Below, in pieces: positions 45,585 through 56,778 of a DNA stretch of 64,000 bases. Origin of the DNA: Hemerocallis citrina (lineage: Eukaryota > Streptophyta > Magnoliopsida > Asparagales > Asphodelaceae); the NCBI GenBank assembly GCA_017893485.1, contig CM030364.1, forward strand, positions 40,465,825 through 40,529,824, in the 5' to 3' direction. Below the pieces are notes generated by a model. The model saw only the letters and a list, made by a program, of their open reading frames with translations. It was not told the DNA's origin and searched no databases. Within the stretch, counting starts at the first letter, position 1; every line of letters begins with the position of its first letter. Both the position numbers and the translations under genes were made by a program.

Positions 45585-46226
45585 TCAAACATGTTTGACC
45601 ATCCCAAGTTCTTCTTTGAGTTTATGAAAAACTTCAGTTTTCAGTGGTTTAGTAAATATATCTGCAAGTTGATCTTCTGTCTTGTAGTATGTCAGCTTTA
45701 TCCTTTTTTCTTTGGCCTGCACTCGAATGAAATGATATTTTAACTCGATGTGCTTACTTCTCCCGTGTGCGACTGGATTTTTTGTCAATGCTATTACTGA
45801 CTTGTTGTCAACGTATAGCTCTGTCGCATCTTCCTGTGGATGATACAATTCTTTCATAATGATTCTAAGCCATATCGCTTGACAAGTTCCTGATGATGCT
45901 GCAATATATTCTGCTTTGCATGATGAAAGTGCAACTACTGACTGCTTTTTTGATGACCACGAAAATGCAGCTGATCCAATATTGAACACATAGCCACTTG
46001 TGCTCTTCCTTTCATCTAAATCTCCACCATAGTCGCTATCTGTATAGCTGACTAGCTTCACAGCATTTGTGCTTGTGTAGAGTAGTCCTTCGTTGATACT
46101 ACCATTGATGTATCGCAGTATTCTTTTCGCTGCCATGAGGTGTTCCTGCTTCGGCTCCTCCATATATCTGCTAACTACCCTAACAACATACATGATATTA
46201 GGTCTTGTAATAGTCAAATAGCGCAA
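45585..46226 (-). pseudogene. Copia RNase H domain
   Basis: Minus-strand open frame of 213 codons. It runs from RYLTITRPNIMYVV through YTDSDYGGDLDERKSTSGY (first catalytic Asp), SSCKAEYIAASS (Glu) and LYVDNKSVIAL (Asp) to HIELKYHFIR (His) and DIFTKPL, ending KHV. All the usual copia RNase H landmarks are present and this segment is uninterrupted. It was originally joined to the RT; stops at about 46230-46270 now separate them. Confidence 0.92.
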
Positions 46227-46227
46227 G

Positions 46228-47031
46228 CTTCCAACCAGGCTTTTAAATAGTGTGGGATCTACAGAAATCCCTGGTGAGTCACGGCGGAGCGAGCTTCAGT
46301 CTAGTTTCTGCTGGAGTGTTAACTAAATTGCAGTTGCTCATGTTAAATCTCTTCAGTATTTGGTCTGTATATTTTTTTTGTGTGATGAAGATTCCTTTCT
46401 CAAATTGTGTCACTTCCACGCCTAGGAAGTAGGACATTTATCCAATGTCCATCATCTCGAACTCCTTGATCCTTGCTTTCTTGAATTCTTCGAACATCTT
46501 TGGATTGTTTCCGGTGAAGATCATATCATCCACATAGAGGCAGGCGATCATGATTTCTCCACCATTCTTCTTGGTGTATAGGGAGTGCTTATATGGACTT
46601 TTCTGAAAGCCATTCTGCTGAAAGTAGTGATCAATTCTCTTGTTCCATGCTCTGGGTGCCTGTTTGAGACCGTACAAAGCCTTCTTCAATTTATAGACTT
46701 TATCTTCATGATCTTTCACCTCGTAACCGGGAGGTTGTTGAATATAAACTTCCTCTTCCAAATAGCCATTGAGGAATGCAGACTTGACATCCATTTGGTA
46801 TATCTTCCATCTGTTCTGTTCAGCTAGTGAAATGAGTAGTCTGATGGTATCTATCCTTGCTACTGGTTCAAAGACTTCTTCATAATCGTTTCCTTTTCGT
46901 TGAATGTAGCCTTTAGCTACTAGTCTAGCATTATACTTCTCTACTTTGCCTTCTTGGTTGGTTTTGGTTTTGTCTACCCATTTTACACCAATTGCTTTGT
47001 GGCCCTTTGGAAGTGTTGTCAACTCCCACAT
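46228..47031 (-). pseudogene. Copia reverse transcriptase domain
   Basis: Starts with the copia pattern GVKWVDKTKTNQEGKVEKYN and RLVAKGYIQRKGNDYEEVF, then QMDVKSAFLNGYLEEEVYI (first catalytic Asp), KALYGLKQAPRAW, and the catalytic core CLYVDDMIFTG. The open frame stops at 46438, directly before MSYFLGVEV, so an in-frame stop interrupts the thumb. Further stops follow before the RNase H segment. Confidence 0.93.
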
Positions 47032-47040
47032 GTCATTCCT

Positions 47041-48240
47041 TTATATCGTATGGATTTCTTCATTCAAGGCTTTTCTCCACTTGAGATCTTGAACGTCATC
47101 TCCAAAGGCGACTGGATCACATTCTGCAAACAAGCAGAACAATGTATAATCCTCTATCATCTCAATAGGTTTTGTATCATCATAAAGATCTCTAAGGCTT
47201 CGAAATCTTCTAGGTTCCCCCCCAGAAGTATTGCCTTTGCTTGAGCAGGAACTTGATGTCGATGTTGGTGACGGTGTTGTTGGAGCTGGACTATTTGGAG
47301 AACTTTGTTGCGGTGCTTCTGGTTTTTCTTCTAAATCATCGTCTTTGTCTTTAATGAACATTTTTTTGTTGCTTATTTCTTCATCACTCCATCTCCAGTG
47401 TTCTCCTTTGTCGAACTCCATGTCTCTCGAAATAATAAGCGTCTTAGTATTTGGATTGGACAACATGTATGCCTTGGTCCTTCTGTCATATCCAATGAAT
47501 ATACATTTCTCTCCATGATCATCGAGCTTCTTTCTTCGCTGCTCCGGAACATGTGCATATGCAATGCATCCGAACACCTTCAAATGGTTGACGCTTGGCT
47601 TGAAACTACTCCACATCTCTAGTGGAGTCATGAACTTGACGACCTTCGTTGGACATCTGTTAGGGAGGTAGATTGCGCTGTCTACTACTTCAGCCCAATA
47701 CGTCTTGGGTAGGAACTTGCTCTTCAGCATGCTTCTCGCCATGTTGAGGATTATGCGGTTCTTCCTCTCTGCTATGCCATTCTGCTGCGGAGTGTAGGTA
47801 GCAGTAAGTTGATGAATAATCCCCTGCTTCTTGAGAAAGTCTTGGAATTCCTTTGAGTTGTATTCTCCTCTACGATCTGAATGAAGTACTTTGATGTAGT
47901 GGCCGCTTTGCTTCTGGACCATCTCCTTGAATTCTGTGAACTTTTCTAGGGCTTCCAATTTCTCCTTCAAGAAATAAATCCAAGTTTTTCTGCTATAATC
48001 ATCAATAAATGTGAGAAAATATCTATTACCTCCAAGTGACACTACTTCAAATGGTCCTGCTATGTTGGTATGTACCAACTGAAGCAGATGTGTTGCTCTT
48101 CTGGATTTTCCAACCTCGAAGCTTCTTCGGTGTTGCTTCCCCTTCAAGCATCCTTCACATAATTGGTCTCGATGTTTGATTTGTGGTAAGCCTCTCACCA
48201 TTTTCTCCTTTCATAGAAGATTGAGGCCATTGAATGCTAG
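47041..48240 (-). pseudogene. Copia integrase domain
   Basis: Minus strand: zinc-binding end CEGCLKGKQHRRSF, then the DDE core. The first catalytic position reads HTNIAGPFE where the family has HTD, so the first Asp is Asn. The second is intact (VLHSDRRGEY, usual SDRGGE), as is the Glu in PQQNGIAERKN. The GKI/MTPLEMW-type tail and an acidic, Pro/Ser-rich linker follow (47350-47180). The open frame ends at 47041, just before RT. The catalytic substitution alone should abolish integration. Confidence 0.92.
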
Positions 48241-48559
48241 ATGTCTGAATCGAAGATGCCAAAGACATGACTCATCTTTGATGATAGATTGTAGGCATTT
48301 TACAGAATCTGTATTAAGATTTAAAGTAAATAGTCTATTTCTAGACATGTTAACTTTTTGCAATTGTTTCTCCTTTACTTTTGATGGTGAGAGAGAAATC
48401 CTTCAGATGGATGTCGTAGCCTCTTTCGAGAAGCTGTCCCAGACTTAGAATATTGTTACGTAATGCAGGTACATAATAAACATCAGAAATGTACCTATGA
48501 TCACTGGCTTTTGTCTGGATCATAATATCACCCTTTCCTTGAACAGAGATCTTGGACTT

Positions 48560-49700
48560 ATCACCAAAAGTAACTTCACCTCCAACTGATTAATTCAGCT
48601 CGGTGAAGAATTCCTTGACGCCGCACATATGATTGCTAGCACCTGAGTCCAAGTACCAAACATTTTGGCTCTTGTTCTCATGGTCTTTGTATGCGAGCAG
48701 GACTACCGACTTGTCTCCTCGATCTTTTATGGTGAAGTTCGTCTGCTCTGCTACTCTTTCAATTTATTCTGGACAATTATAACTGAAGTGGCCATATCTT
48801 CTGCAGTTGAAGCACTGCGACTAGGATCTGTCTCCTTGGTTGTGTCTCCCACATCCTCTTGTTTGTGTGCCTCTCCTCTTGCTTGAAAGATGAATTGTTC
48901 ACGAATAACGTAACGACCTTGGTAATGAGTTCTCTGATTGTACTGCATGCCACGACCTCGTTGAAAATTTGAGTTGCCTCCATAGCTGCCTCTTCCTCTG
49001 TAGCTTCGATCTCGGCTTCTTTGTTGATCATCTGAAATTGTTAGTTGACTTTGAAGAGCTTGCTCCAAATTTTCTCCATGGTTCTGATTTATCCTTTGTT
49101 CATGGGCTTGAAGTGAACCTTGTAACTCATCAATAGAAACTTTTGAAAGATCTTTTGATTCTTCAATAACAGCAACTATGTAATCAAATTTTGGAACTAA
49201 TGATCTTAGAATTTTTTCAAGTATTCTAGTATCATCAATTTTTTCTCCATTTCGTTTCATTTGATTAGTAATTGTTTGCACTCTATTGAAGAAATCTGAA
49301 ATAGTCTCGCCAACTTTCATTTTCAAATTATCAAAGTCAACTCGCAAGGCTTGTAATCGTACCTTCTTTGCTTTTTTGGCTCCTTGATACGAACTTTTTA
49401 AAATCTCCCATGCGTGTTTTGAGGTACTCGCATCTGAGATCTTCTCGAACGCGGATTCTTCAACTCCTTGGTAGATTAGGAACAAAGCTTATTTGTCCCT
49501 TTTTCGAGTTTCCTTTAACCCGGTCTTCTGAATGGCTGGAAGTGCTGCTTCTGCAGTGTGTGACTCCGGTTCAGTATAGCCAGTTTCAACCAGCTCCCAC
49601 AAATCTTAGGAGGCAAGCAAGACTCTCATCTGGTTGCTCCAATTATCATAGTTGGTCTTCATCAACATAGGAATCTGCGGCTGGATCATGTTTGCCATAT
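48560..49700 (-). pseudogene. Copia gag and protease region
   Basis: Minus strand: gag starts near 49690 (NMIQPQIPMLMKTNYDNWS) and has stop codons after VLLAS and RKRDK. From 49485 it is open for 244 codons with the UBN2-type core (AWEILKSSYQGAKKAKKVRL). A CCHC knuckle CFNCRRYGHFSYNC lies at about 48780-48820 in another frame. The protease motif WYLDSGASNHM lies near 48640-48660, followed by GDKSKISVQGKGDI. Frameshifts separate these parts. Confidence 0.88.
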
Positions 49701-49743
49701 CATACACGAGCTCTTCGGTGAACTCCGGTCGATCGAACAGAGC

Positions 49744-49755
49744 TCTGATACTAGT
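49744..49755 (-). promoter_or_regulatory. Copia primer-binding site (tRNA-iMet, one mismatch)
   Basis: TAGTATCAGAGC on the minus strand next to the 5' LTR; the consensus is TGGTATCAGAGC. Confidence 0.85.
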
Positions 49756-49756
49756 T

Positions 49757-50119
49757 TGTTAGAAGAGAGTAAGAATTTTGTTGGGCTAAATGGCAAACAA
49801 ATTAGAAATTGAAAACTTCTAATTATATTTTATTATAACAACAAAAAGACTATTCACTCTTTTTTTAAAACTGGTGTTACTACACCTTACAAATATACAC
49901 TCTCTTCTTTTTTTTCTTTTCTGCTTGTTTCTTGTTCTTGTCTTACTTAATTTTTTCTTCTTCCTAAATCTCTCATTTATAGGAATGAGAGAGGAGTAAC
50001 TGACAAATTCTTCATTCCCGTTTCATCACATTTTTCTTTGTCGGCACCAACCTTGCCACAAATTTTCAACATTGTTTGGTGGGTGGGTCCCACTTACCAA
50101 ACAAGTTTGACAACCAACA
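49757..50119 (-). repeat. Copia 5' LTR
   Basis: 363 bp, direct repeat of 45220-45577. Confidence 0.93.
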
Positions 50120-50599
50120 TGAGTTGGGGGCGAGTGAATGGGGGAGATTTCAGGCACCGATGTGGAGGTTTTTGAGGTCTCCGAGCTTGGTAGTGGTGGG
50201 GGTGAAGGTGGTGATGCTGGCGGCGGTGGAGAAGAGGAAGCTGCATGTGCCGAAGAGCGTTAGGGTTTGGGAGTTGGAGGAAGAGGAGGAGGAGGAGGAG
50301 GGGAAGTGGGTGGAGGTGGAGAAGATGCCGCTGGAGTTTTATAGGCAGTTCAAGGAGGTGCGGTGGGGGAAGGGGATGGGGTTTGAGTGTGTGAGCAGCG
50401 GGGAGTTTGTCGCAATTACGATAAGGGGGTCGAGGGATATCGTGGTGTTTGATTACAAAAGGAAGGAGTGGCGGTGGGCCTCACGTTGTTGGTTTCTTGA
50501 GGAAGATGGTGGTGGTGGTGGGATTGGAGTATGAGCCGAGATTGGCGACTCAGGCACTAGGGTTGATTGATTCAGCATCATTGACATTTCAGGGTGAAC

Positions 50600-50930
50600 C
50601 ACAAATATAAGAATTTTACTGTGTGATTCAAATTTAATGCTACATATCATATGTGAAACGACAATGAACATGTAGCTAGCTAGAAGGGTGTTTAGATGAG
50701 CAGTTGGTTATAGTTAGTTACTTCGGTTGAGTTGGTGTTGTCTATTGTTGAAGGAGAGTATGTGATGGTGTATGTTTGGTTTACGTGGGATTTAAAGGTT
50801 GGTTTGTTGTTTTCGGCTGTGGGAGAGCAAAAGGAATTGCAGCTGTGTTTATGCTATGTATTGTATAATGTTTTTTGGGTAGCTTAATTACTAGCATTAG
50901 TTAATTAATTAGCAAGTATTTAATATATAG
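50600..50930. other. No recognisable feature
   Basis: Sequence downstream of the F-box pseudogene; possibly its 3' flank. Confidence 0.4.
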
Positions 50931-51889
50931 AGAGAGAAACGGATCTCCGTAACGGGTTATGATGGCAGCTCTCTGGGGTAAAATGGTCATTTCCGCTATA
51001 AACGGATCTGTAAATGGGAACTGGGTCTTTCCAAGGCCTAATAATCCAAAACGGATATGCATTACTAGGTTATGCTGGACCCAGATAATTTAAAGAGTAA
51101 TTTGAATTCATAATTATCCTTAAGAGACGGTTTAAACCAAATCTTTTATCATGAAGGAATTTAAACTCTGATTATCTCTAAACTATTTCCAAAGGCGACT
51201 ATAAATACCCCCTCTACCCCCACTATAAAAAAGGTAATCAGTATTTTCTCCAAAAAAAGCTCTTTCATAGTCTTTCAGATTACTGACTTGAGCATCAGAG
51301 GGTACGTCGCCGGGATCAATTCCGGTGTTTCGAACTTTTTGCAGGTCAGTAGTAGTGTTGTGAGCGATCAACATCGGCAAGTAGTAAAAATGTTAGTTTT
51401 TATTGGTTCCAAAAGAATTCACAAATCATCTGTTTGCTCCCACACCAAAATTAGTAATAATAGATTGGCGCCGTCTGTGGGAATCTAAAAAATCAATCCG
51501 GCCAAACCCGCCGTTGAAAGTAATTTACAACCATGCCTCCAAAGGGAAAAATAAAGGCGGCAGAGTCAAGCCGAAGAGCCACCCCTCTTCCTTCACCTCC
51601 TCCACTTCAGGATGTTCCCCCTCAACAAGATCAACAAGTTCAGCAATCTCAACCTGAACAACCGCTTCCTCAATAGGCTAGCCCAATGTCCAGTAGGGCT
51701 GCGCCGGGGGGCTCCCGTCGAAGCCGTCAAGAACCACATCCTCTCCATGACCATGTCTCGGTCCACAATCCTTCCACCGACTCGATGGCCCCGCAAGGTC
51801 CTCAGGGGTCAAGAGACCACCGTCAAATCATCGTCAATTGCCAACGAGGGATTGACCTCCGAACCCGTCTGAATGAAAGGTAAGCCCGT
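50931..51889 (+). mobile_element. 5' end fragment of a Ty3/gypsy (Tat-like) retrotransposon
   Basis: LTR-like sequence to about 51463 is followed by TTGGCGCCGTCTGTGGGAA (51465-51483), the primer-site and leader signature of Tat-type plant gypsy elements. A gag ATG follows at 51533 in good context (ACCATGCC). The coding part is cut off at 51889, where another TG-starting element begins. I cannot place the LTR's 5' border. Confidence 0.65.
51533..51882 (+). pseudogene. Tat-like gag N-terminus, truncated
   Basis: MPPKGKIKAAESSRRATPLP, then a Pro/Gln-rich stretch (QQDQQVQQSQPEQ), typical of the disordered start of Tat-type gag. A stop occurs near 51676 and the remainder is frame-shifted. Only about 115 codons remain, with none of the capsid core. 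Confidence 0.5.
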
Positions 51890-52439
51890 TGTAATATCCC
51901 CAAAAGATACTAATAATTATTTTTGAATATTTTTTTTTATATACAATTACTCTTCTCAAATTGTAGTATGAATACAATTGTCTTTGTATGTATGAATACA
52001 TGTATGTGTATATGTATATGTATGAAATATAAGTGTGTATGTGTATTTGTACAATTTACACTCTAATAAACCCTAATTAAAATCCTTAACTATTAATTAA
52101 AATCCTAAGAATAAACCATGGGCTATTAATTAAAACCATTGGCTTGTTTATAGTGAGGTCACCCCTCACCCTTTCTCACCCCCCTTGACGGCCACCCCTC
52201 TCCCTCTCTCACCCCCCTTGATGGCCACCCCTCTCCCCATTTGTATAAGAAATCTAGTGTTCTTCCATCTATTTCTTTGGGTGACTTCTTCTAAACTCTA
52301 TGCATGCTAATTGTATTTTTTTTTTCTTTTCTGTGTGATGAAATGTTACTGGTTTTGGCATTGCTAGATGATAAATGGAATTTTGAAAGTTTATGCTTTA
52401 ATACTTGAGCTAGATAGATAAAGGTATGAACTAGTAGCA

Positions 52440-53430
52440 AGAGTAATTGGAAAAAAAAATCATAACTTTGTGACATGATGGAATTTAGACTTTAAATTTT
52501 TACTGTAGCATATTGGTTATGTCCCTATGAACTCCAAAAAATTTCATAAATTTTGGATAAGGGTTGATATTTTTAATAAATCCAACTTGCTACTGATGTT
52601 GAATTATCTTGCTGTTCTGGTTAGAATGATCATACTTGACTTATAAATTTTATATCTCCATGGTCAATATGAATTTAGAGCTGAAAATTTTACTATGGAA
52701 TATCATGCATGTCTATAATAACTCCACCAAATTTCGTAAATTCTGGTTATAGTTTGATATTCTAATAAATTCTATCTTGCTGCTAGTATGGGATAAATTT
52801 ATGCTCTATATGAATTTAACAAGCTTGACTTATAAAAATCATAACTCCATGTTTACTATGAATTTAGAGTTGAAGTTTTTACTATAGGTTCTCATGCATG
52901 TCTATATCAATATTTCAATTTTTGGTAATTTTTTGATGAGGTCTAATACTTTTAGAAAATGCCACACCTATGCTGGGTAAGAGAAATATTGAACTGTTAG
53001 GGTTCTGTCTCAACAAAGTTTTGTGTTTGGTTTGGAAATTCATTCATTCCTAAATATAAGGATTCTTGAGCTGAAATATTTGTTTCATATATGTGTCTAC
53101 AACAATCCCACCATTTTTTGTAATTTTTGGAGATGAGTTGATATTTAACAAAAATATTGTTTCTATACTTGGATAAAAATTGTTGCAGCTTTGTTTTCAT
53201 GATGAGTACTTGTTACCCAGAAAGACATAACCCTATGATAAAAGGGAATTTGAACTTTAAATTTTTACAGTAGTGTCATAAGTCAATGTGGAACATTTAG
53301 GCTAAGTTTTAGAATTTTTGAACAAGGATTGTTATTTCTTTAAAAATACAACTTGTTGCTGTTGTTAAGAAACGCTGTTGTTAAGAAACAATGTTGTTAC
53401 TGTCTGATAATTTACATCCAATTCAAAATA
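52440..53430. repeat. Diverged ~190-bp tandem repeat
   Basis: About five units, each with CATAACTCCATG-, GAATTTAGAGTTGAA-, TCATGCATGTCTAT- and CCAAATTTCGTAAATT-like blocks in the same order. Starts are near 52450, 52645, 52838, 53035 and 53225. Confidence 0.7.
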
Positions 53431-53437
53431 TTATATC

Positions 53438-53927
53438 TGTAACACCCTGTAATTTCTAAACGTATAAATATATAATATATATGTATAAGAGAAGGGTTGA
53501 TGGCAATTAGGTAAATATAGTGTAAATGAATAATGGTTTGGGGGGGAGGGGGGGCACGTTGAAGAAACAGTAGCAATGTGCTGTTTGACTTCGTCAGCCA
53601 CGGCTGACGTGGCTTTGAAGTGGGGCCTACTATATGTGAAGGAGAATCAGAACAGCGCTAGGTGTTGTTGCTGCTGACATGGGCGATGGGGCCCACGTGA
53701 GAGAGAGGTTTCGGAGAGAGAGAATAGAGGAATTGATTGAGAATTAGTCCTATATCGGGGTTGAACAAGAATATAATATTAATAAATAATAATGCCTATG
53801 ATCAAGAATCACCAATTCGGTTAACCACCTTTTGAGAGGCAACCCGTGGTGGGCAGTTGTAGTATACTATAAATAATTTGTCTTCTAAATTTTATAAATT
53901 GTCTGAGCTCGGGGCAGAGGTGTTACA
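53438..53927 (+). mobile_element. Solo LTR, family B copy 1 (490 bp)
   Basis: TGTAACACCCTGTAATTTC ... CAGAGGTGTTACA with perfect 5-bp duplications ATATC (53433-53437 and 53928-53932). The 3' part contains TTAACCACCTTTTGAGAGGC and GTGGTGGGCAGT, shared with 57184-57698. Confidence 0.95.
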
Positions 53928-54777
53928 ATATCTTCCTCTATTCTTGTATAAATTTTGGATATGTAATGATTCTATGTGTCTAGGATATTCTTACCATATT
54001 TTATAGAATGTTGAGATCATTCGTTATTTTAAATGAGTTTTATTGTGCGACCGTTTGATGGTTCTATCAGTTTTGGAAATTTTACATGCCCCACAATTTT
54101 TGTTATTTTTCTTCTCTAAAATAAACTTTTTGAGAAAATGTCAAACTGTGAAGTTTAAGCAAAATTACAGATCTTTCTAAAGAACCTAAGAACTTGGAAT
54201 TTCATTGAGTTTGTGATTTATGGTGAATTTCCAAAACAACACAAGCTGTAGTTTCAGTAGCTAGCTCACTGTTTTGATTAAATGTTTGTTTTCATTGTAC
54301 TAAGGCGTTAGAGTAAGACCTAGGATGTTGTTTATCTGACTTTTGAGTTGTGTTTTATAATGTTGGAGTTGTGCTTGTTTGCAGTTAGTGTGTTTTAAGA
54401 TTTTGAGCAGCTCTTAGCTCATTTTTTTTTTGCCTTGGTGCACTTATTGTTATTCATCTTTAGTTTACTAATGACCTAGTTGGGCGAGCTGTACCCTATG
54501 ACCTATTGATATTACATGATATTTAGGGTAGCTAGTAGCCCTTGTCACCTCTAATGCCTTGGATGAGGACAGTCTTCGTGCACCGACGAATATCTAACCA
54601 AGGAAGGTTGATCGCGGGACGGAGATAGGTTTGAGATCCAAGCAAGAGGGCGGACAATGATCGACAAGGTCGAATCGCTGTTGTCATTTGGTCAGGTTGA
54701 ACCAGGTCAGGCCAACCCTTGGCCCGAATTGGAGGCCGGGTTGGATTTAACTCAAGACAGTTAAGTTTGAATAAAAG

Positions 54778-55616
54778 TGTCATGCCCCGCTTCCCAAAAA
54801 GAATACAGAATACGAGTACGTGACAAAGCCCAGCAAATAATTTTCATCATTCATAAGCTGTAGGATCGACTTAGCATCATAACAAGAAATATAGTAAATA
54901 AACTCAACCATGCATGCATAAATAATTTATTAATCAACAGGAAACAATTTAAACAAAATACAAGTATCCCAAATAATTTCCAGATCTAGATCAAAAGTAA
55001 GAACTTTGGGACTACAAAGCCCGCTACAAGTTTCAAGTAGCAACAGAAATAAATAACTCAAATACAAAATAATTAAAGCAAGTTTTTTCCAAGCATCTGC
55101 TTACCAATTTCAGCAGGCAACTCGTCTCCAAAGTCTGTATATATAAATATAAAAGGAAAATAGAGAAAATAAAGACAAACGCCCTTAGTGCAAGTTAGAG
55201 CCGCAAGTAGTACAAGTAAGGGTATAAAAATAAATGCAAGAAATATGAAATAAGATTTGGAATCAAGAATGTATAACATGATATAATAGGGATGCAACAA
55301 GTTGTGGAGTTCAAGAGATTAGCTAGCAAGTAAGACAAATCAAGTAACAGGAACGGATAACAAATACAAGTAATAGGATCAAGTAACAAATGAGCATGTA
55401 GTTGGTGTCAAATATCAAGTGACAAGTATCAAGTAACGAGTATCAAGTAAGGTGTCAAGTGTGTACATGTGATAAGTTATTCTTAAGTCTAATGTTTGAT
55501 TCTATCTAGGTAGCACTTCATGCGTCCCATGATATATCACATGGTTGCCACTCACAAACAAATTTCGTTTAGGCCTAGTGGTGGATTTTATAGGGCGGTG
55601 TACTCAGGCATCAAGT
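54778..55616 (-). mobile_element. LTR-A copy 5, 3'-terminal fragment
   Basis: On the minus strand it ends AAGCGGGGCATGACA; the forward sequence starts TGTCATGCCCCGC. It matches copy 1 (843-1790) closely, including the exon-like block at 55096-55138 and the block GTGGATTTTATAGGGCGGTG. It stops abruptly at about 55616, where gypsy gag begins on the opposite strand. It may be the other half of copy 7 (62687 onward), separated by the gypsy element. Confidence 0.85.
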
Positions 55617-56620
55617 ACGGTAGATTTTATAAGTTCGCTGGTACTGAGATGCCACTCGAGGCTGAGCAGTGGCTGATATGGATGGAGAGTCTGTTACAGG
55701 CAGCTAGGGTCGCCGATGCCGACCGTGTGGATGTGGTATGCATTCAGTTGGTGGATTTGGTCCACATTTGGTGGAGGGCAGAATCCGAGAGGCTAGAGCA
55801 GCCTATTACTTGGGCCACTTTCGCTCAAAGCTTCCTGGAGAAATTCTTCCCCCACATAACCCGGGTAGAAATGGAGCATCAGTTTCTTGCCCTGAAGCAG
55901 GTTGGTTGGTTGGTTGTCTGGTTGATTTACTAGTGCCATATTTTGAGATTTTGTTACATATTATATATGTAGTATTGTAACACCAAGTTTTCCTTGGAAC
56001 AGGGCTCTAGATCCATGGACGAGTACGCCATGGAGTTCACCAGGCTTAGCCGCTTCGCTACCGCCTTGGTGGCGAATGAGGAGGATCATGCTCGGAGGTT
56101 CCTTTTAGGTCTTGATCAGGGTATTCAGGTGCACTTGGCCGCCCATCGTCTCCGTACCTATGCGGATGCCTTGGAAGCAGCTCGAGCGACAGAGCAGACT
56201 CGAGCTCGGGAGACCCCTTCTCAGCGGGTTGTGCAGTACCCTGCTGCTATTGCTGCCAGGCCTACTAGAGGTCCGATCAGGAGGCCAGCTCTGGTCCTTG
56301 CCATTAGGATAGCTCCCTACCGTCCTGCTCCTCCACGAAGGAAAGTTTTTTGTGCCTTTTGCCAGATCCCTAGGCACTTACGCAAGGATTGCTGGAAGGC
56401 CAACCGCCGGTGTCTCGGTTGTGGTGCTGTCGTCCACTTGGTTCGAGATTGTCCTCAGAGGAGGCACGACCAGGCCGCAGTCGTGCCAATCTGTAGTCAA
56501 GTCTGGCAGCCACTTCCCCCTCAGTGTCAGATCGTCGGTCAGAAGACCGCTGCTCCAGGGAGAGGTCAGGCTTTTAACTTGACAGCGGAGGAAGCTGAGA
56601 CTGCGGAAAAAGTCGCTGCA
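55616..56620 (+). pseudogene. Gypsy gag, 5'-truncated
   Basis: Capsid region starts YGRFYKFAGTEMPLEAEQWL and continues to FLEKFFPHITRVEMEHQFLALKQ (to 55900). After a 102-bp intron-like insertion it resumes with GSRSMDEYAMEFTRLSRFA, FLLGLDQGIQ and RTYADALEAA. Two CCHC knuckles follow: CAFCQIPRHLRKDC and CLGCGAVVHLVRDC (56350-56455). The usual ~50 N-terminal residues before YGRF are missing. After the second knuckle the frame reads AFNLTAEEAETAEKVAAG and enters a T-rich insertion. Confidence 0.88.
55901..56002 (+). other. Intron-like 102-bp insertion in gag
   Basis: Begins GT (GTTGGTTGG) and ends AG (CTTGGAACAG). It lies exactly between the conserved gag residues LALKQ and GSRS, is T-rich, contains a stop, and its length is a multiple of three. 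Removal restores the family reading frame precisely. Confidence 0.7.
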
Positions 56621-56778
56621 GGTATTTTTTTGTGTTTTCTTTTGTTGTTCTGTTATTTGTTCCTTATTTTATTCTCTTGCATCTTTCATCCATGTTGCCT
56701 TTCTTGCATCACATTTCATATTCCTTGGTTATCTTTCATCTTTCATCTGTTCATCGTTTTCCTTGTTTTGACTCTATC
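56621..56778 (+). other. T-rich insertion between gag and protease
   Basis: About 158 bp of CTT/TTTC-rich sequence between the gag tail (KVAAG) and the protease start (GVILVHSFPARV). The left edge is donor-like (CAGGTATTT), but no good AG acceptor is seen on the right. Confidence 0.5.

Larger units (their letters stand above)
45220..50119 (-). mobile_element. Ty1/copia LTR retrotransposon, full-length but mutated (4.9 kb)
   Basis: LTRs 45220-45577 and 49757-50119, with ends TGTTGG/CCAACA and a near-perfect 5-bp duplication (TGAGG/TGAGT). On the minus strand, primer site, gag, protease, integrase, RT and RNase H follow in copia order. Stops and frameshifts occur in several domains, so it is not autonomous. 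The LTRs differ at a modest number of positions, so the insertion is not recent but is younger than most of the solo LTRs here. It interrupts the F-box pseudogene. Confidence 0.95.
44573..50600 (+). pseudogene. F-box/kelch-type protein gene, pseudogene split by a copia element
   Basis: F-box proteins of this plant group (related to UFO and At5g15710-type) recruit substrates to SCF ubiquitin ligases. An eroded F-box lies at 44600-44760: LPLFDRILTFH in one frame and FFRSLSISKHFYSLLFS in another. A run in a third frame then gives LLFVSDSSNTKNLILFNP, GDTGFFSPWA and PGRMIFARGKFYCMS, ending SVMVYE at 45219. The gene resumes at 50120 with GASEWGRFQAPMW, VRVWELEEEEEEEE, EVEKMPLEFYRQF and GSRDIVVFDYKRKEWRW. 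It reaches the conserved YEPRLATQALGLIDS end in a shifted frame near 50530-50570. At least three frameshifts are independent of the insertion. The codons flanking the retrotransposon read through cleanly once one duplication is ignored. Confidence 0.82.
51890..54777 (+). mobile_element. Probable long LTR (unassigned family), right end unresolved
   Basis: Starts TGTAATATCCCC, an LTR-like start, with a TATA-like TTGTATAAGAAAT at about 52241. It has no coding sequence. Most of it is a diverged tandem repeat (52440-53430), interrupted by the solo LTR at 53438-53927. I cannot find a matching CA end or TSD; it may be cut by LTR-A copy 5 at 54778. Confidence 0.4.
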
